Source: Dimargaris cristalligena
Taxonomy: Eukaryota > Kickxellomycota > Dimargaritomycetes > Dimargaritales > Dimargaritaceae
Length of the DNA: 55,279 nt
Direction: 5' to 3'
Assembly (NCBI GenBank): GCA_027576995.1
Contig: JANBQC010000129.1
Location: forward strand, 1-55,279
Shown here: positions 10,996 through 22,741 of the stretch, in pieces
How positions within the stretch are numbered: the first letter of the stretch is position 1
Layout of the letters: every line of letters begins with the position of its first letter
Position numbers and translations under genes: made by a program
Notes under the pieces: model-generated
Database searches by the model: none
Told to the model about the DNA's origin: nothing
The model's input: only the letters and a program-made list of their open reading frames with translations

Positions 10996-13900
10996 ATGGT
11001 AGCAGCGAATCCAGCACACTCGGCTTCGCGCTGGGCCACCCTCGATTCCGCCTCTGCCCTCCAGCAGGCCCTGCAATGGGTTGATACTACCCAATCGACC
11101 AATGCCACCCTACGTAAGCGGGCCGCCCGCAATCCCGACTACCGGTACCTTACCTCCGAAGAAAAGTTCGGCTTGGCCGAGTACATTGCCCAAAATGACC
11201 AAGTGAATATCCCTCGCAAACACGTCGTCCTGGCCAACTGGGTCCTCGATGAATTATACAATGATATTTTCCTCAAGCCTACCGGGTAAGTTCCTTCAAT
11301 ATGGTTTTAAATCAGACCACATGGTTCCTTAAGTGGCATCCCTTCTCCACAATGTCACCGCTAGAGCTGAAATAGAAATCCGCGGCAATTACCAGTATTT
11401 AATCTAATGTGCCTTGTTTTAATCTTAATCTCAAACTTACGCATGATTGCCTTGGATCACAAATATATAGTGCCACGATGGGCCATTTCCGGCGACACCA
11501 GTATTGGCACATCCTTGTCGATAACACCCACAAACTAGTATACGGGGAGTGCCGTGCCTCCTGGACCGGCTTTTCGTCCGAGACCACGCCCGTCGCTATC
11601 TCCCATTCACGCCACCGTCTTTCTACCGACTATAGCCAGGCTGTACCCGTGGTCCTGGCCCAGGTATTCAAACAATTAGTGGATGAGGCCCCTACCGATT
11701 TAGTCGACCCCTCCCGGACGGTTGCGCTTGTCCCCGTCTTTCGGGCAATCGAGGAATGGTTCACCTGTCTGTCGGACACGGACATCCCCAGTCACGCCCG
11801 GGCCTTTTTGAAGGAACTGGCCGAGGCCACCACCTACTGCTGCCAGTGGTTAGGTCATCTAGTGCGGGCATCGACAACCGCCACCACTAATCAGGCCGAT
11901 CTGCGGCAATTGCTGGTTTTAGCGGCCTCGTTACTGAATACCCTGGTCCCCCTGATGAAGGATGCCACCGTCGACAATAGTAATACCGTGCGGCAGTTTA
12001 ATCTCACCAGTCAGCAACTTCTCCCGGCCTATGCCACCGTACTGTATTGGCTCCCGCAAATGGCTACGATCGCTCCCCAACTAGCCCCGATTTGTGCCAA
12101 TCTTAAGCTGGAAATCACCACCGCTTTCGAAATTTTCCTCTTCCCACTGGGCCAGATGGTCCGCTTTGAAAAAGCGGTGGCCAAGGTTAACCCGCTCGAC
12201 AGCACCGCGGTATCCGGTTCTAAGCGCGTGCGGACTCTCGACAACCAAGGCGGTTACCAAGTCGTGCTATTCCACCAGCTCTCCTCCATGGTGTTGGGCA
12301 CCCAGCGCGATTTGGCCCTGGCCGCCCTCACCGTGATGCCCGTGCTATTGCGCCAGTTCATCACCCGCTGGGAACGAAGCCAGGTCCAAGAGGCCGCGGC
12401 GGCGACCCAAGCTCCTAAGTTCGGGAAGCAACCCCTTACGGCTGCTGTTGCTTCTAGTACCGCGGAAAGCGTCCCCTTTACGTTCTTTAGCCACTTCTGG
12501 GTGATCGTCAGCCAGTTCTTCCAACAAAGCATTATCACCGAGTCGGGTTCAGTAGGGTTTAGTCGCCCGGGATCGGAGGAGACCACCCAGCTCAGCTTCG
12601 AGACTCTCGCCCAGTTTCTGGAATGTTTCTTGCAGGAAAATCTCCTGGGTGCCCCCGGTACTCCCCAGTACCACGAGCAATTGGGTCGCATCACTCCCAT
12701 ACTCGAAACCACCATGAAAGTGCTGCGTTGGGCCCCCGGGCAGGCCCACCACCACAGTAATGGTGGCGAGTTCCAGCGAATTGGCCTGCGGCTCGCCAAC
12801 GCTTACGGACAAGTGGATCTCTCCTTAGTAGCGGCGTACCTCGCCGAACTGGCCGTCTACGCGGTAGCTCCCCTACCGGCTGCGCAGTCCGAGGCCATGT
12901 CGCTTCTCCTATCCACCCTTAAAGTTCACGCCCAGTCCCGTCAATTAGACGTTTGGTTTGATCATTTGATAAAGGCCATTCCCCCGGGCTTTTCAAGGTA
13001 CCCGGTCGACCTGGCCCGGACTGCAAAAAGTCCCGTATTAACTGAACAGGTCCTATCGGCCCTCATGTCGACCATCAATGGGGACTTGCCATTCGCGTTA
13101 GTGCCTACTATCGTTACTGGGTTCGGTCAGGAAATCACCCAGATTAATGACAACTTGCGCTCCCAAGCCACCGCCTCCGCCAAACCATCGTCTGAGAATA
13201 AGGCCGCTATTTTGGCGTTGTCTCGTTCGCTGGAAACGTTGGCCGTTCTTATGACGTATTTCGTTACCTCCGTTGGCCCCGACTCCCGGCAGCAACATGT
13301 CCGTTGGGATAATCAGTTAGGCGAGCTGTTTACTACTTTGGTTCAGCCTCTTTGGGACGGTGCTGGTGAAGTATCTTCCTCCTCATCGACTCAAGAGACC
13401 CAGTTGCTGGCCCGCAACAGTCGAGTATTCGCCGGACTATCCCTACATGGAGCTCTGTTTGAAGTGTCGGAAGCCTACCGCCAGCGGTTCATGGTACCCG
13501 AAGCTCTCGCCGGTCTGTGGAACACGACGGCCGGGTCCGATGTGAACACCCTAACCCCCCAAGCCAAAACTACTCTGTTAATCGATTCCCTGCAAATGGT
13601 CTCCTACCTGGTGTCCCAACCCCATATGGTCCTGGCTACGGCCCCGGGCTTAACCCAAACCGCTTTAATCGAGGCCATCCGCCAGGGGGTGGACCGCAGT
13701 CTGTCATTAGTTCACTGGAAGGTCCTGGAAAAGGCAATTGGGTCCGAGATTAAGACCGGAACGGCGTCCTGGGACCGCCACGTGTTCAATGTTAACGAGT
13801 CTAACGAAGTGACGGCCCAATGGTTTGTGGTGGCCCACGACTACCTGGACCTCATCGCCCGGTATGCCTCGCCGGAGTGGATTCCGCGCCTACTGGCCAT

Positions 13901-16688
13901 TATAACCCGGGCCGCCCCGACCCCCTCGTCAACCACAGTCACGGCCACGACCGATTCGATCACTCAAGTGAACCACTTGGTGCTCAGCAGTGCCCCCTTT
14001 TACGAAATTCCGGAACTCCATCCCGCCCTGGCTCACCTCCTCATTGACCAACTGGTGCACCATTTGGGCACCACGGTGCGTTCAGCGGCAGGTAAGTCAG
14101 ACGCCCATAAGACCACTGCCAAGGCCCTCGCTAAATGGAGCAGTGTCACTACCAAAAAGGCCCCCAAGGCCTTGGCTAAACTTGTGGACCAACTGTACGA
14201 TCCGTCCACCGCTCCTCCGAGCCGAACCACCGCGTCCAGTGCTACGAAAGTAGTCGATGCGTGGCAGACCCTAAGCTCCCACCTCGGAGCGATCCTGGGA
14301 ATGCCGCTGGATATGTGGACTGCCGACCAGGCCCGAACCCTGCTGAACGCGGTTCGCGCCGCCATGTGGACGTTGCGGGGGGTGGCGGGCGTGGAAGTAC
14401 TTCCAGCCGGCGCTGGTCAAATTTGGACCCAGAATATGAGTTACGCCTGCGAATTGGCCCATCGTTTGCATACACGGTTCAGCCTCAAGGCCGAAATGTA
14501 CGAAGGGGCGGTATTAATCCGCCATTTGGTGAATTTAGTGGTCCAGCCTCCTTCAGGTACTGGTAATGACTTATCCGGCGCGGAGTCGTCACCGGCCCCG
14601 TGGTCGCATTTGACCCGCCAGGCCGGGCGGTTGGTGGACATGCTGCTCAGTCGGTATATTTCCAAGACTTCCGGTACCGAAGTGGAGACGGCCGTGACGA
14701 CTATTATGGATGATCTGATGCAACAGATGCTACACTCGGGCGTATTTGAGACCGCCCCGGTCGCGGGTTCAGTGGCTATTAGCAACCCCTCCAACCCCCA
14801 CACCTGCAGTTCTCTGATTCGCATGACTGTGGCGGTCCTGCATACCGTGCAAGCCCAGGTGGTGACCATGACGGCCTCCCAAACGGACTCATCGAAACCT
14901 GCGAAACCCGTGGTCAAAAACCTCCAGGCCCTGGTTCTGCGCTACGCGAACCAGATTTTAAAACAGGTTGGTTTGGCCCTCAACGGCTCGATCCCCAAAC
15001 GTACATCGAACACCCACGGTGAATCCACTTTTGCCGACAATAGTTGGTCCGCGGGTGGTCTTGACCACCGCTTTTCCTTCCTGGTTAGTCTGGGCCATGC
15101 CGCCCTACGGGCCTTGCAGCAACTGAACGCCTTTGCGAAAACCAAACCCGAATCCCACCTGCGCCGGCTCTTCACCATGGCCACTCTAGCGTTACGCCAG
15201 ATCCGTGCGTCATACACCTCCAGCCCCGCCAAAACTACCCAGGCGTATCTGTATCTGGACCGCCAATTAATCGAACTGTTGACCGATTTCCCCCTGCGGT
15301 TCGAACGGGCGATTCCGGGCCCGGATCATTTGGCGCTTCGCCTGCTGGGGGCCCATGTGGTCGCCCACTGTACGACGTTGGCCGGTTTGACTATGACAGC
15401 GGCCCAGTCCGGAACCATTTGCCATCGTCTCTTCAGCCGTACCATCGACGCCTGTGCCCAAAGTGGGGGTAATGGCCTCCGGGACTTCCTTAGCCACTTG
15501 TTGGAGAAGATTAACGGTACTTATTTGGAACCCCTCCAAACCGGTAGCGATAACAATACCGACAACGACATCGACCGCTGGGCGGGTCACAAACTGCAGG
15601 CCCAGATGCAGCTCCTGCTGGCCATCTGCCGGGCCGATAAACCGGCCCGTAAGGCCCTGGTGGAACACCGTCTCGCTATTATCCAATGCGTCACGGCGTT
15701 GTTGCAAAGGACCAATGTGGCCGAAGTGGTCCTGGTGGCCCTCCATATCTTGGATTCTATGGCTGCCAATCAGGCCATCTGGTTTGATACACTGACCACC
15801 GCGGCGATGATGCAAAGTATTCACGCTGTGGCTTCGTTCGGCCATTTGACCCGACTTCAGACGATTGGTAGCCGGGACGGCCCCCGTTCTACGTTGAAGG
15901 CTAAGGCCACGGCTACGGCCACGACTACCGAGAGTCAGAGCAGTGATGCCGTCATCATCCAGCAGATATTCGCCGCATTGTTGGTGCTCATCCGCCGTCT
16001 GCTACTGAGCCGTAGTCAGTGGGTAACCCCCATTTTGCCTAGTTTACTCAACGCCATCGGCCAACTTTTCCGGGCATTTGCCCAGCCTAGTGACGCGGAC
16101 CAGTTCTGGGCCACCGCCCAGGCCCGCCTGGAAGAAGCCCGTTTTACTGCCGCTACTGTTACCGTTACCGCTGACACCTTCCCCTCCTCCTCCATTTCCA
16201 CGGAGGTGGGGCAATTCAGCGGTTCGGAAGTTCTCCAGGTCGACCGGCACCGTCACTACACCAGTCGACCCCAATTCGGTTGGCTAATCGCTTACGCGCC
16301 CCTCCCCTTGGACCAGGCTGACCACCTAAGTCTGTTGTTGGACCGCGGGATCGGTCGGTTCGCCCTTGCCCCTGCCAATCACAACCAACACCATCCGGGG
16401 GACCGCCGACACCTTAAGAGTACCCACGCCACCCAGTCCGTCGCCCTGGTGGGCAAATACATGCCCGATGTGCTCGCCCATTACTTCCAGATCCAACTCT
16501 CCGAATCGCCTATCGCCGGGGCCGCCCACCGGAAAGCTCTGCAACCGGGGTTGTTTGCTTTGCTGAAATTGATGAATGCGTTGGAACGGGATACGCTCAT
16601 GGGTGAACTTAATAACGCCGGTAAAACGATGTTCAAGAACTTGTACCAGGTTTACCAGGCCGAATATAAATACAAGGGCGATAATTAA
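10996..16688 (+). CDS. URB2: Ribosome biogenesis protein Urb2/Npa2
   Basis: Two exons, 10996-11285 and 11471-16688, joined through a split Gly codon, give about 1835 residues. The donor is GG|GTAAGT and the acceptor ATATAG. Urb2 (Npa2) is a large helical-repeat nucleolar protein that works in early 60S pre-ribosomal particles. The N-terminus carries the family-type segment EYIAQNDQVNIPRKHVVLANW, and the C-terminal ~80 residues match the conserved Urb2/Npa2 end (VGKYMPDVLAHYFQ, LQPGLFALLKLMNALE, GKTMFKNLYQVYQAEYKYKG). The long middle is Leu/Ala/Thr-rich helical repeat with no enzyme motif, as expected. The intron is 185 nt. Length is somewhat above the yeast protein. Many antisense frames lie in this gene because of its biased codon use; I treat them as shadows. 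Confidence 0.88.
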
Positions 16689-16978
16689 TCAGTCGCACCC
16701 TCCCCGGCATTCTTCGGACTTTACCAAGTGTGTGATCTCATGGGTTATTTTTGCAACAATTTTGGTACTCCCGGAGTTTCTATCTTCCTTTTTCTATTTT
16801 TTAATCCGTTACATTGCTTTTCGGCTTTTTGAAATGAATCCTCTCCCCCACGCCCTCTTTATTGGTGCATTGTGCATTTTATGAACCTTATATCCTGTTC
16901 GTAGTGATTTTATTTTAAATCACATCCACTTTAGTTTTGAGCTTAATAATGAACAGCATGAAAGTTATGAATATATGG

Positions 16979-17054
16979 ATAATTAGATTAAAGCTAACCG
17001 AACTTATTCGAGGGGGATAATTAGATTAAAGCTAACCAAACTTATTCGAGGGGA
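16979..17054. repeat. Short tandem duplication
   Basis: A unit of about 40 bp (GATAATTAGATTAAAGCTAA, then CCAAACTTATTCGAGGGG) occurs twice in direct succession with very few differences. Confidence 0.85.
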
Positions 17055-17290
17055 GTTGTGTGATAATCGACTATATGTATCGCCACGAAAAGCGAAAAGG
17101 TTCGCAGCATCCTCCCCCCATTTAGGGTTTATCAAAATGCAATTATCCTAGAATACTTCGTACAATTTAAAACGCCTAAATAATATGAGTCATACATTCT
17201 TTTGTGCCCCATCGGTTGAATATAACTGACGAAAAGAATATATATGTAGAAGTGACAAAAAAACAGTCAGGCGATTGTTCATTGTGGCAT

Positions 17291-17897
17291 GGTTATATTT
17301 CCTACAACTCAGCTAAAATTTCTAGGTCGCTAAGGTGGTTAGAGTGGGCGACGATGATGATAATGGCACATGGGTAACATTAAATATAATAAAGGGCTTC
17401 TACTGAAATGTCAATAGTAAAATAAAATGTGTGAGAATATTTAAAGGTAAGCTATTCTCCTAATTGTGTTTGTATTTGTCGATTTCTCTATTTAAAGAGG
17501 TTATTTGATTATTATTTTTTGTTAATGAAAAGAGAATGTAAGCATTGGAGCCCGTCGGATACTTTGTGGTAAAAGCAAAGTGTCTGGTTTTCCAGGCCGT
17601 CAATACGGGGAATGTGCTACGTATAGCAGGGAAACCCACATGTTTCGTCTAAAGGACCTCGAGAGCTCACCAGAACTTGGGTACAATTATCTATCCAAGG
17701 TAATTGAGAGAACCCTGGTGAGCGACCTTACAGAAGCCCTTATCTCGGTTTGTTGTTGATTTTCAAATAATCAATGCTACGGTTGCTTTTATCCAGCTGA
17801 TAACCACTAGCGATACTTAAATGTACTTGTGGGATGGTTAACTGAAGAAAAAAAATGGTGCGCCCGAATTGGCATGGCCTATAGGATCACCTTAAAT
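17291..17897 (+). repeat. ~600-bp direct repeat, copy 1
   Basis: Compared by eye with 29796-30399, the two copies differ by about seven substitutions and one 3-nt indel. All of the middle (17527-17873) is identical. Sequence outside both ends is still recognisably related but strongly diverged. No long reading frame is present. Confidence 0.9.
17540..17790 (+). ncRNA. Candidate structured non-coding RNA, copy 1
   Basis: This lies within the perfectly conserved core. Visible hairpins include ACTTTG/CAAAGT near 17571-17580, CTGG-TTTT-CCAG near 17584-17595, TGCTA-CGTA-TAGCA inside an ATGTG/CACAT pair near 17611-17641, and a 9-bp stem GCTCACCAG (17665-17673) with CTGGTGAGC (17715-17723) enclosing CTTGG/CCAAG. 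ACAGAA at 17730-17735, followed by GCCCTTAT, recalls conserved region V of RNase P and MRP RNAs, and the order of helices is similar. T4 runs at about 17760 and 17787 could end Pol III transcription. The strand and RNase P/MRP link are hypotheses; ends are approximate. Confidence 0.35.
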
Positions 17898-18229
17898 TAG
17901 TGGAGTAGGTTGGTTGTCATACTTCAAGAGTTAAGTATACAATAAACCCTGACCTCAATATGACCTATTTTTTTAATTGAAGTGTCCGGGCCTACTTAAA
18001 CCTTACAAGTATAATCAGGCCAAACTATTGTAGTTTTGGATTAGATGAATTCCGTCACTGGAGGTAGGTCTTCACCCTCCCACCCAGACTTGTACTTCAG
18101 CATTCTGGGACCGTCTTCCAACATACACAGGTAATCCTAATAGAATAATTGGAGGCTGGGGCGTATTCCCAGCCTCTGTACCCAGGGCCGCTATCATTGT
18201 TTTTATCTATGTTCCTAGTTTGTTATCTT

Positions 18230-18650
18230 CAGTATTCATAACTGCCCATTGACAAGATGGGCCTTGGGTACCACCAGGTCGCAATGCTTTTTGTTTTCAT
18301 TACTCCCGATTTTCTTGCAAATACACTGCAGGTATCCCTCTAATAAAGGCAGGCAAGTTTATAACATTCGATCCACGATTAGTTTTAGACATCGATGATT
18401 ATCTTGTTCGCATCACCACTTACCCGTAGTCCATTTCTAGTGTCCAATCTGCCGTATACCATTGGAGTTCCAATGGTGATACCGGTGGCCCAGTCTGTCC
18501 CTATCAGAAGTCCTTACAAGAATAGTTCACGTCAAGCGCGAGGTTCTGGTCCCGGGGTGTTGGTTCCCCAAAGTGGCCGTCACTTCTTCAGCTGTTATCG
18601 ATCTAAGGGTATCAGCTATATTTTAGTATAGTATATGGTTATGGTGCACT
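18230..18650. repeat. Diverged duplicated block A, copy 1
   Basis: Ordered patches match 29106-29580 on the same strand, for example CTAATAAAGGCAGGCAAG against CTTACTAAAGGCAGCCAA, then GGCCCAGT, GAAGTCC and GGAATAGTTCA-type patches. Divergence is high. Neither copy has a shared open reading frame. Confidence 0.55.
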
Positions 18651-18877
18651 GTTTGATTAAATAAGCCAATCAAATAGATACTGGGAGAAACGGTGGATTA
18701 AAGGGGACTAAATGTTAAGCTAGGTATATAGTAATGTAATTTATGTTGTGGTAAGAAACTAGAGGAATCTTTTAAACGTCGACTAGGGTAGGATAACTGG
18801 CTATGAAGGCGCTAGGGGTTGCTAAGGGAAAGATATTTTAACTCGTGAATGCATTATTCAGATAATAACTACTGAGG

Positions 18878-19180
18878 CAATGTGTCTTGAATAAATTATT
18901 TATTTACAAAGGGTATAAATTTCTAAGACGGCCTAGATAAATACAGGCATTTAAAACCTTAAACGTAGAACATAAAGCTAAAGAGTTGAAACATGTGTAC
19001 AAATACTCAGTTATTAGATAGGCTGACCTAATCGATCAGATTGCGAACAAACATATATATATATAATAGGACCTAATAATTCAATGGAATACGCGGCCTA
19101 GAATGATATATTAGCCAAATGGGTACAGGACTGAAGAGATGTCCAAAATATAGGGTTCCCTCACTAGGGAAATTAGTCGG
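18878..19180. repeat. Duplicated 3' flank of chitin-binding gene 1
   Basis: It matches 25938-26230, the 3' flank of gene 3: CAATGTGTCTTGAATAAA, then ATTTATTTAC, GCGGCCT-type, GAAACATGTG and GGTACAGGA patches. On the minus strand it carries AATAAA-like signals near 18890-18905 that could serve as the poly(A) region of gene 1. Confidence 0.7.
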
Positions 19181-19198
19181 GATCAGAAACCACCCGAA

Positions 19199-19594
19199 TT
19201 AGATCCGCCCATTAGCAGCAGTGGAACGGCGGTTGAACACTTGGCCACAAGGTCCGCTCAGACAGCCAGTACCGCAGTGGGTATTAGTGAAACCACAGAA
19301 GCCCTGCTTGCTACAGCACGCACCGCTCTGACAGGGCGTAGAGGCATTGCAGCTGCCGGAACCATTGGGAGGGGGGTTGGGGGAAGCGGGAGTGGGAGCA
19401 CCCTTGCAAGGCCCGCTCTGGCAACCGAAACCGCAGTGGGCGTCGGTGGAACCGCAAGACCCGAAGCCGCTGCAGCAGGTGCCGTTGGCGCACGGCTTGG
19501 AAACGCTGCAAGTGCCATCGTAACCCTGGACCAGGGAAGACGTGGCGAGGACCGAGAGAGTAGCAAAGAGAGCGACAGTAATGAACTTAACCAT
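19199..19594 (-). CDS. Secreted protein with two hevein-type chitin-binding (CBM18) domains, paralogue 1
   Basis: A 131-residue protein starting at the ATG at 19594. The frame is open further upstream but only through leader sequence. A signal peptide (MVKFITVALFATLSVLATSS) is followed by two CBM18/hevein modules, each with the full set of eight cysteines: about residues 28-65 (CSVSKPCANGTCC, then GFGSCGS) and about 81-118 (CNASTPCQSGACC, then QGFCGF). A Pro-rich linker (PTPASPNPPPNG) separates them. There is no catalytic domain, so this is a chitin-binding protein rather than a chitinase. Such proteins can coat or shield fungal wall chitin or act at a host or prey surface; the role here is inferred. 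The N-terminus differs from the other two paralogues (VQGYDG instead of SAMPQHWDG). Confidence 0.9.
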   Translation of the reverse strand: MVKFITVALFATLSVLATSSLVQGYDGTCSVSKPCANGTCCSGFGSCGSTDAHCGFGCQSGPCKGAPTPASPNPPPNGSGSCNASTPCQSGACCSKQGFCGFTNTHCGTGCLSGPCGQVFNRRSTAANGRI

Positions 19595-21477
19595 GGTGGA
19601 AATATGAAGCAAGTGAGGATGTGTTGGGGTGGGGAGGAGTAGAGTGGGTATACCTAGTAAAGGTGTAGAGAAGTATTGATTGAAAGTGTGGTGATAATAT
19701 CTATGAGGGCGGGCGGATAGTTGGTTTTTATACTTTGGCACTTCTGACTGACGAGCCAATTCCTGGGAACGCAATCGGTCGACGATATGCGGATTGGCCT
19801 TTCCACCTACAAGTTCGGCCTAAAGGCACGCGTCTGTATGACAATAGCCTATGGCATTATCGTCAAATGGAAGGTAAGTGAATCCCATAGCCTAATTTCA
19901 TAATAGGTCGCGTCAAACTCATATAGTATCCAATATAGCGTTTACTTATGGGATGGACCGACTGGATACAATAGACACGAATTGAGTGGTATTGTTGGGT
20001 GTCCATCAGCTGGAATCCCGACTATTAGATTTGAATAGAGGACAGCCACGAAGATGCGTAAATGGCAGGGTCCTTACGTAAGCGGTATTTACCAAACAAT
20101 CAGCAAAAAGGACCGTCCGGTCTATAGTGGCTTATTCAGGCTTTCGATTACAATAGCACAATGGAAAATACCACTCAGGCTCTAAAATATCCGACAGTGA
20201 ATGGTAACAATAGATTTGGGGTTATCTGTAAAATTAGTTAGTCATGCTATATTGGCATTCCCTTAATCAGGCCGCAATAACATAAATCAATATTGACGGT
20301 CCCTCTATGCGTTGTTCTGGTCAGAAAGATATACCGGTCATGAATGGCCCGAAACTGGCGGTTTCCCCTGTGTGGACCATCGCTACATGTGACCAAAACT
20401 CGCCTCTTCTCAATGTAGAAATACCCGCTGTAGCCTTAGGCTGGGATAACCAGGCCTGACCATTATACACTACGACTCGGCTCATTAGGAAAAAGGGAAC
20501 TCCAGTCACTCTTCGGGATAATCGACTAATATATTTTTACAGTCGCTATTGTGATGATAAACGCCCAAATATGTTTTAAAGGAACGCGTTGAGGTGGGAT
20601 TGCAGGAGGGAACTCTGAGCGTATAGTGCAATCCATATCAAAATCTTTATATGAGTATTTCCATATAATAAAGGGGAAGTGATACGGGGATCACTAACTA
20701 AGGTTAGAAATTGTACTTCTTAATTGTTGTAATAGTGGTGACAATATAACTTCTTCATATTAGAGTGTCATGGCCAGTTTTATATACTTAATAGTCGAAG
20801 AAATAGAACTATAGTCTAAATTTATAGAAACACCCAATATAGCGATGCTATTGGCGACATACTCGATGCTAGGAACGTAACAATAGCGTGCGATAAGGCG
20901 AATATAGTAGGATCAGTTCCATTAGCGATGCGACGGAGTAATACAAAATTTCCATAAGGAAAACATTGGCGAGTTCAAATCTATACTATACCCCCTTTGT
21001 ATATAGATCAGACCAGTACCTTGGATATAATGCTGGGGAGATCTACGAATTAATCGAGTGTCCATTATCTCCCAATATAAACACAACTAGTGGGACGCTA
21101 TACTATTGATGATACCTTTTCCATCACATCCTAATAACAGGAGGGCGGTACCAACGTAGTAATTTTGTTTGGGATTTGTGGATAAAAACGTAGGTTTTAA
21201 GTCGACGGGTTTATTTACAGGCTTATTGGAAATACAATTGGGTTGGGTTTTCAGGTCCGAACTCCAATAGAGTGGATTTAAAATAGAGGAATGATATAAA
21301 AAAATAGCGGAAAATTATATATGATTGCACAAATAGGTAGCTGCTGGAAAGGAGTGAAGCTTTACGTGGCAAGTCAGCTAATAGTACAGAAATAGGCTGA
21401 CTGATGTGGCAGGCATTCGGATAGATAGGTATGACGAAATATCGACTGATGCAGTCGGAGATCTAGTACACAATTAC
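19595..21477. other. AT-rich intergenic stretch between chitin-binding genes 1 and 2
   Basis: It holds the promoter of gene 1. The rest shows no gene, only short scattered CAATAG and AATATAG words. Nothing further is supported. Confidence 0.5.
19725..19732 (-). promoter_or_regulatory. TATA box of chitin-binding gene 1
   Basis: Read on the minus strand it is TATAAAAA, about 130 bp before the ATG at 19594. Confidence 0.5.
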
Positions 21478-21873
21478 TTAGAGCTTGTTGAGCTTGGGGC
21501 TGGAGCGGCGGTTGAACACTTGGCCGCAAGGGCCGCTCAGACAACCGGTTCCGCAGTGGGCATTGGTAAAGCCACAGAAGCCCTGCTTGCTACAGCACGC
21601 ACCGCTCTGACAGGGCGTAGAGGCATTGCAGCTACCGGAACCATTGGGCGGGAGGTTGGGGGAAGCGGGAGTGGGGGCACCCTTGCAAGGTCCGCTCTGG
21701 CAACCGAACCCGCAGTGAGCGTCGGTGGAACCACAAGACCCGAAGCCGCTGCAACAGGTGCCGTTGGCGCACGGCTTGGCAACACTGCAAGTACCATCCC
21801 AGTGTTGGGGCATGGCGGAAACGGCAATGACCGAGAGGGTGGCGAGGAGAGCGACGGTAATAAACTTGACCAT
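21478..21873 (-). CDS. Secreted protein with two hevein-type chitin-binding (CBM18) domains, paralogue 2
   Basis: A 131-residue protein from the ATG at 21873. The signal peptide (MVKFITVALLATLSVIAVSA) ends near SAMPQHWDG. Two complete eight-cysteine hevein modules follow, joined by a PTPASPNLPPNG linker. The two modules are almost identical to those of paralogues 1 and 3. The C-terminal tail differs (SSPKLNKL after CGQVFNRR). A TATA-like element lies about 185 bp upstream, in a block of about 1.1 kb that is duplicated upstream of paralogue 3. It should be secreted and bind chitin; the biological role is not shown by the sequence. Confidence 0.9.
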   Translation of the reverse strand: MVKFITVALLATLSVIAVSAMPQHWDGTCSVAKPCANGTCCSGFGSCGSTDAHCGFGCQSGPCKGAPTPASPNLPPNGSGSCNASTPCQSGACCSKQGFCGFTNAHCGTGCLSGPCGQVFNRRSSPKLNKL

Positions 21874-22055
21874 GGTGCAGGTGGGAAGCGAAGAGTGGTT
21901 GAAGCAGACGTTACGAGCGAGCAAAGCGGTTGACTGAAGTGAATGCGGGGGGAGGGGAGCGAATTCTTGTGCGCGCGCAAAACTGGGTGGGGTATGAGGC
22001 CGGTGGTGTTATGGAATGTGGAATTAATATTGATTCAAAGGGTGGCTGTGTTCAG

Positions 22056-22063
22056 CTTTTATA
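22056..22063 (-). promoter_or_regulatory. TATA box of chitin-binding gene 2
   Basis: TATAAAAG on the minus strand, about 185 bp before the ATG. The same element at the same spacing is present upstream of paralogue 3. Confidence 0.55.
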
Positions 22064-22447
22064 GTCCTGAGATAATTAGATAACTGTGAATCAGGTCAGG
22101 GTACCTTGTTACATTGAATTTGTCGTCAATCAAAGAAATGCGTGAACTGTTAGTGCTTGGGTTTGGTAGTGATGCTTTGCCATTCTTTGGTATTATCGGC
22201 GAAGTTCTCAGGTATTCACAACCAAGAAATTCACAATAGCCGAATGTACCACTATTCCTATCGTCCTATGGGTATACGTTACGGAACAATAGCAGGGATG
22301 ATTATCCCATAAGGTTCCGCCCTAGGAAGTCATATGAGGCATTTTTCTCTTGTGCACAATAGTCACCAAATGATTTGCGTCACCTATTATCCTGGTTTGC
22401 GGAGAATTTATAGTCCACAACAATAGTTAAGCAATTGTGGACAGCCG

Positions 22448-22741
22448 ATGGGTCAAACCCCCGTTAATTGCATTGCTAATGTAGTAGCAGTGATAACACC
22501 AATTGTGGGTTTCAAGGGCCACGTATTACGTACTCACTCCACCCAGCCACTAAACTCAAACGGTCCTCACACTAATAATGTGTATTGTTCCAAAGTGGAT
22601 TTGGGTCAACCAAATCAGGAATCATACAATTTGGGTGCCGGCCTACTTTACTATATTATTGTAGTTGGCCACACAGCTGACAATGAACCCACATCAATAG
22701 TGCTCGACATTACACCCTTTGTGAGACATGTCAATGATTAA
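22448..22741 (+). pseudogene. Possible decayed small gene within duplicated block B
   Basis: A 97-residue frame without recognised domain (starts MGQTPVNCIANVVAVITP). In the second copy of the block, at about 27275-27325, the same start and a related first ~15 codons can be read before an in-frame stop. That partial conservation suggests either a former gene or chance. No signal peptide or motif is clear. Confidence 0.25.

Larger units (their letters stand above)
16689..19198. other. AT-rich start of the accessory island
   Basis: No protein gene is supported. It contains copy 1 of the ~600-bp repeat (17291-17897), a short tandem duplication at about 16979-17054 (two copies of a ~40-bp unit with AGATTAAAGCTAACC and CTTATTCGAGGGG), a diverged duplicated block at about 18230-18650, and the 3' flank of the first chitin-binding gene. 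Confidence 0.6.

Noticed and set aside
12254..15845. Several antisense frames within URB2
   Set aside because: They are frame shadows caused by the strong codon bias of the URB2 coding sequence.
17340..17370. C/D snoRNA box C (ATGATGA) in the ~600-bp repeat
   Set aside because: The box lies in the part where copy 2 has a 3-nt deletion that destroys it, and no box D with flanking stem is seen.
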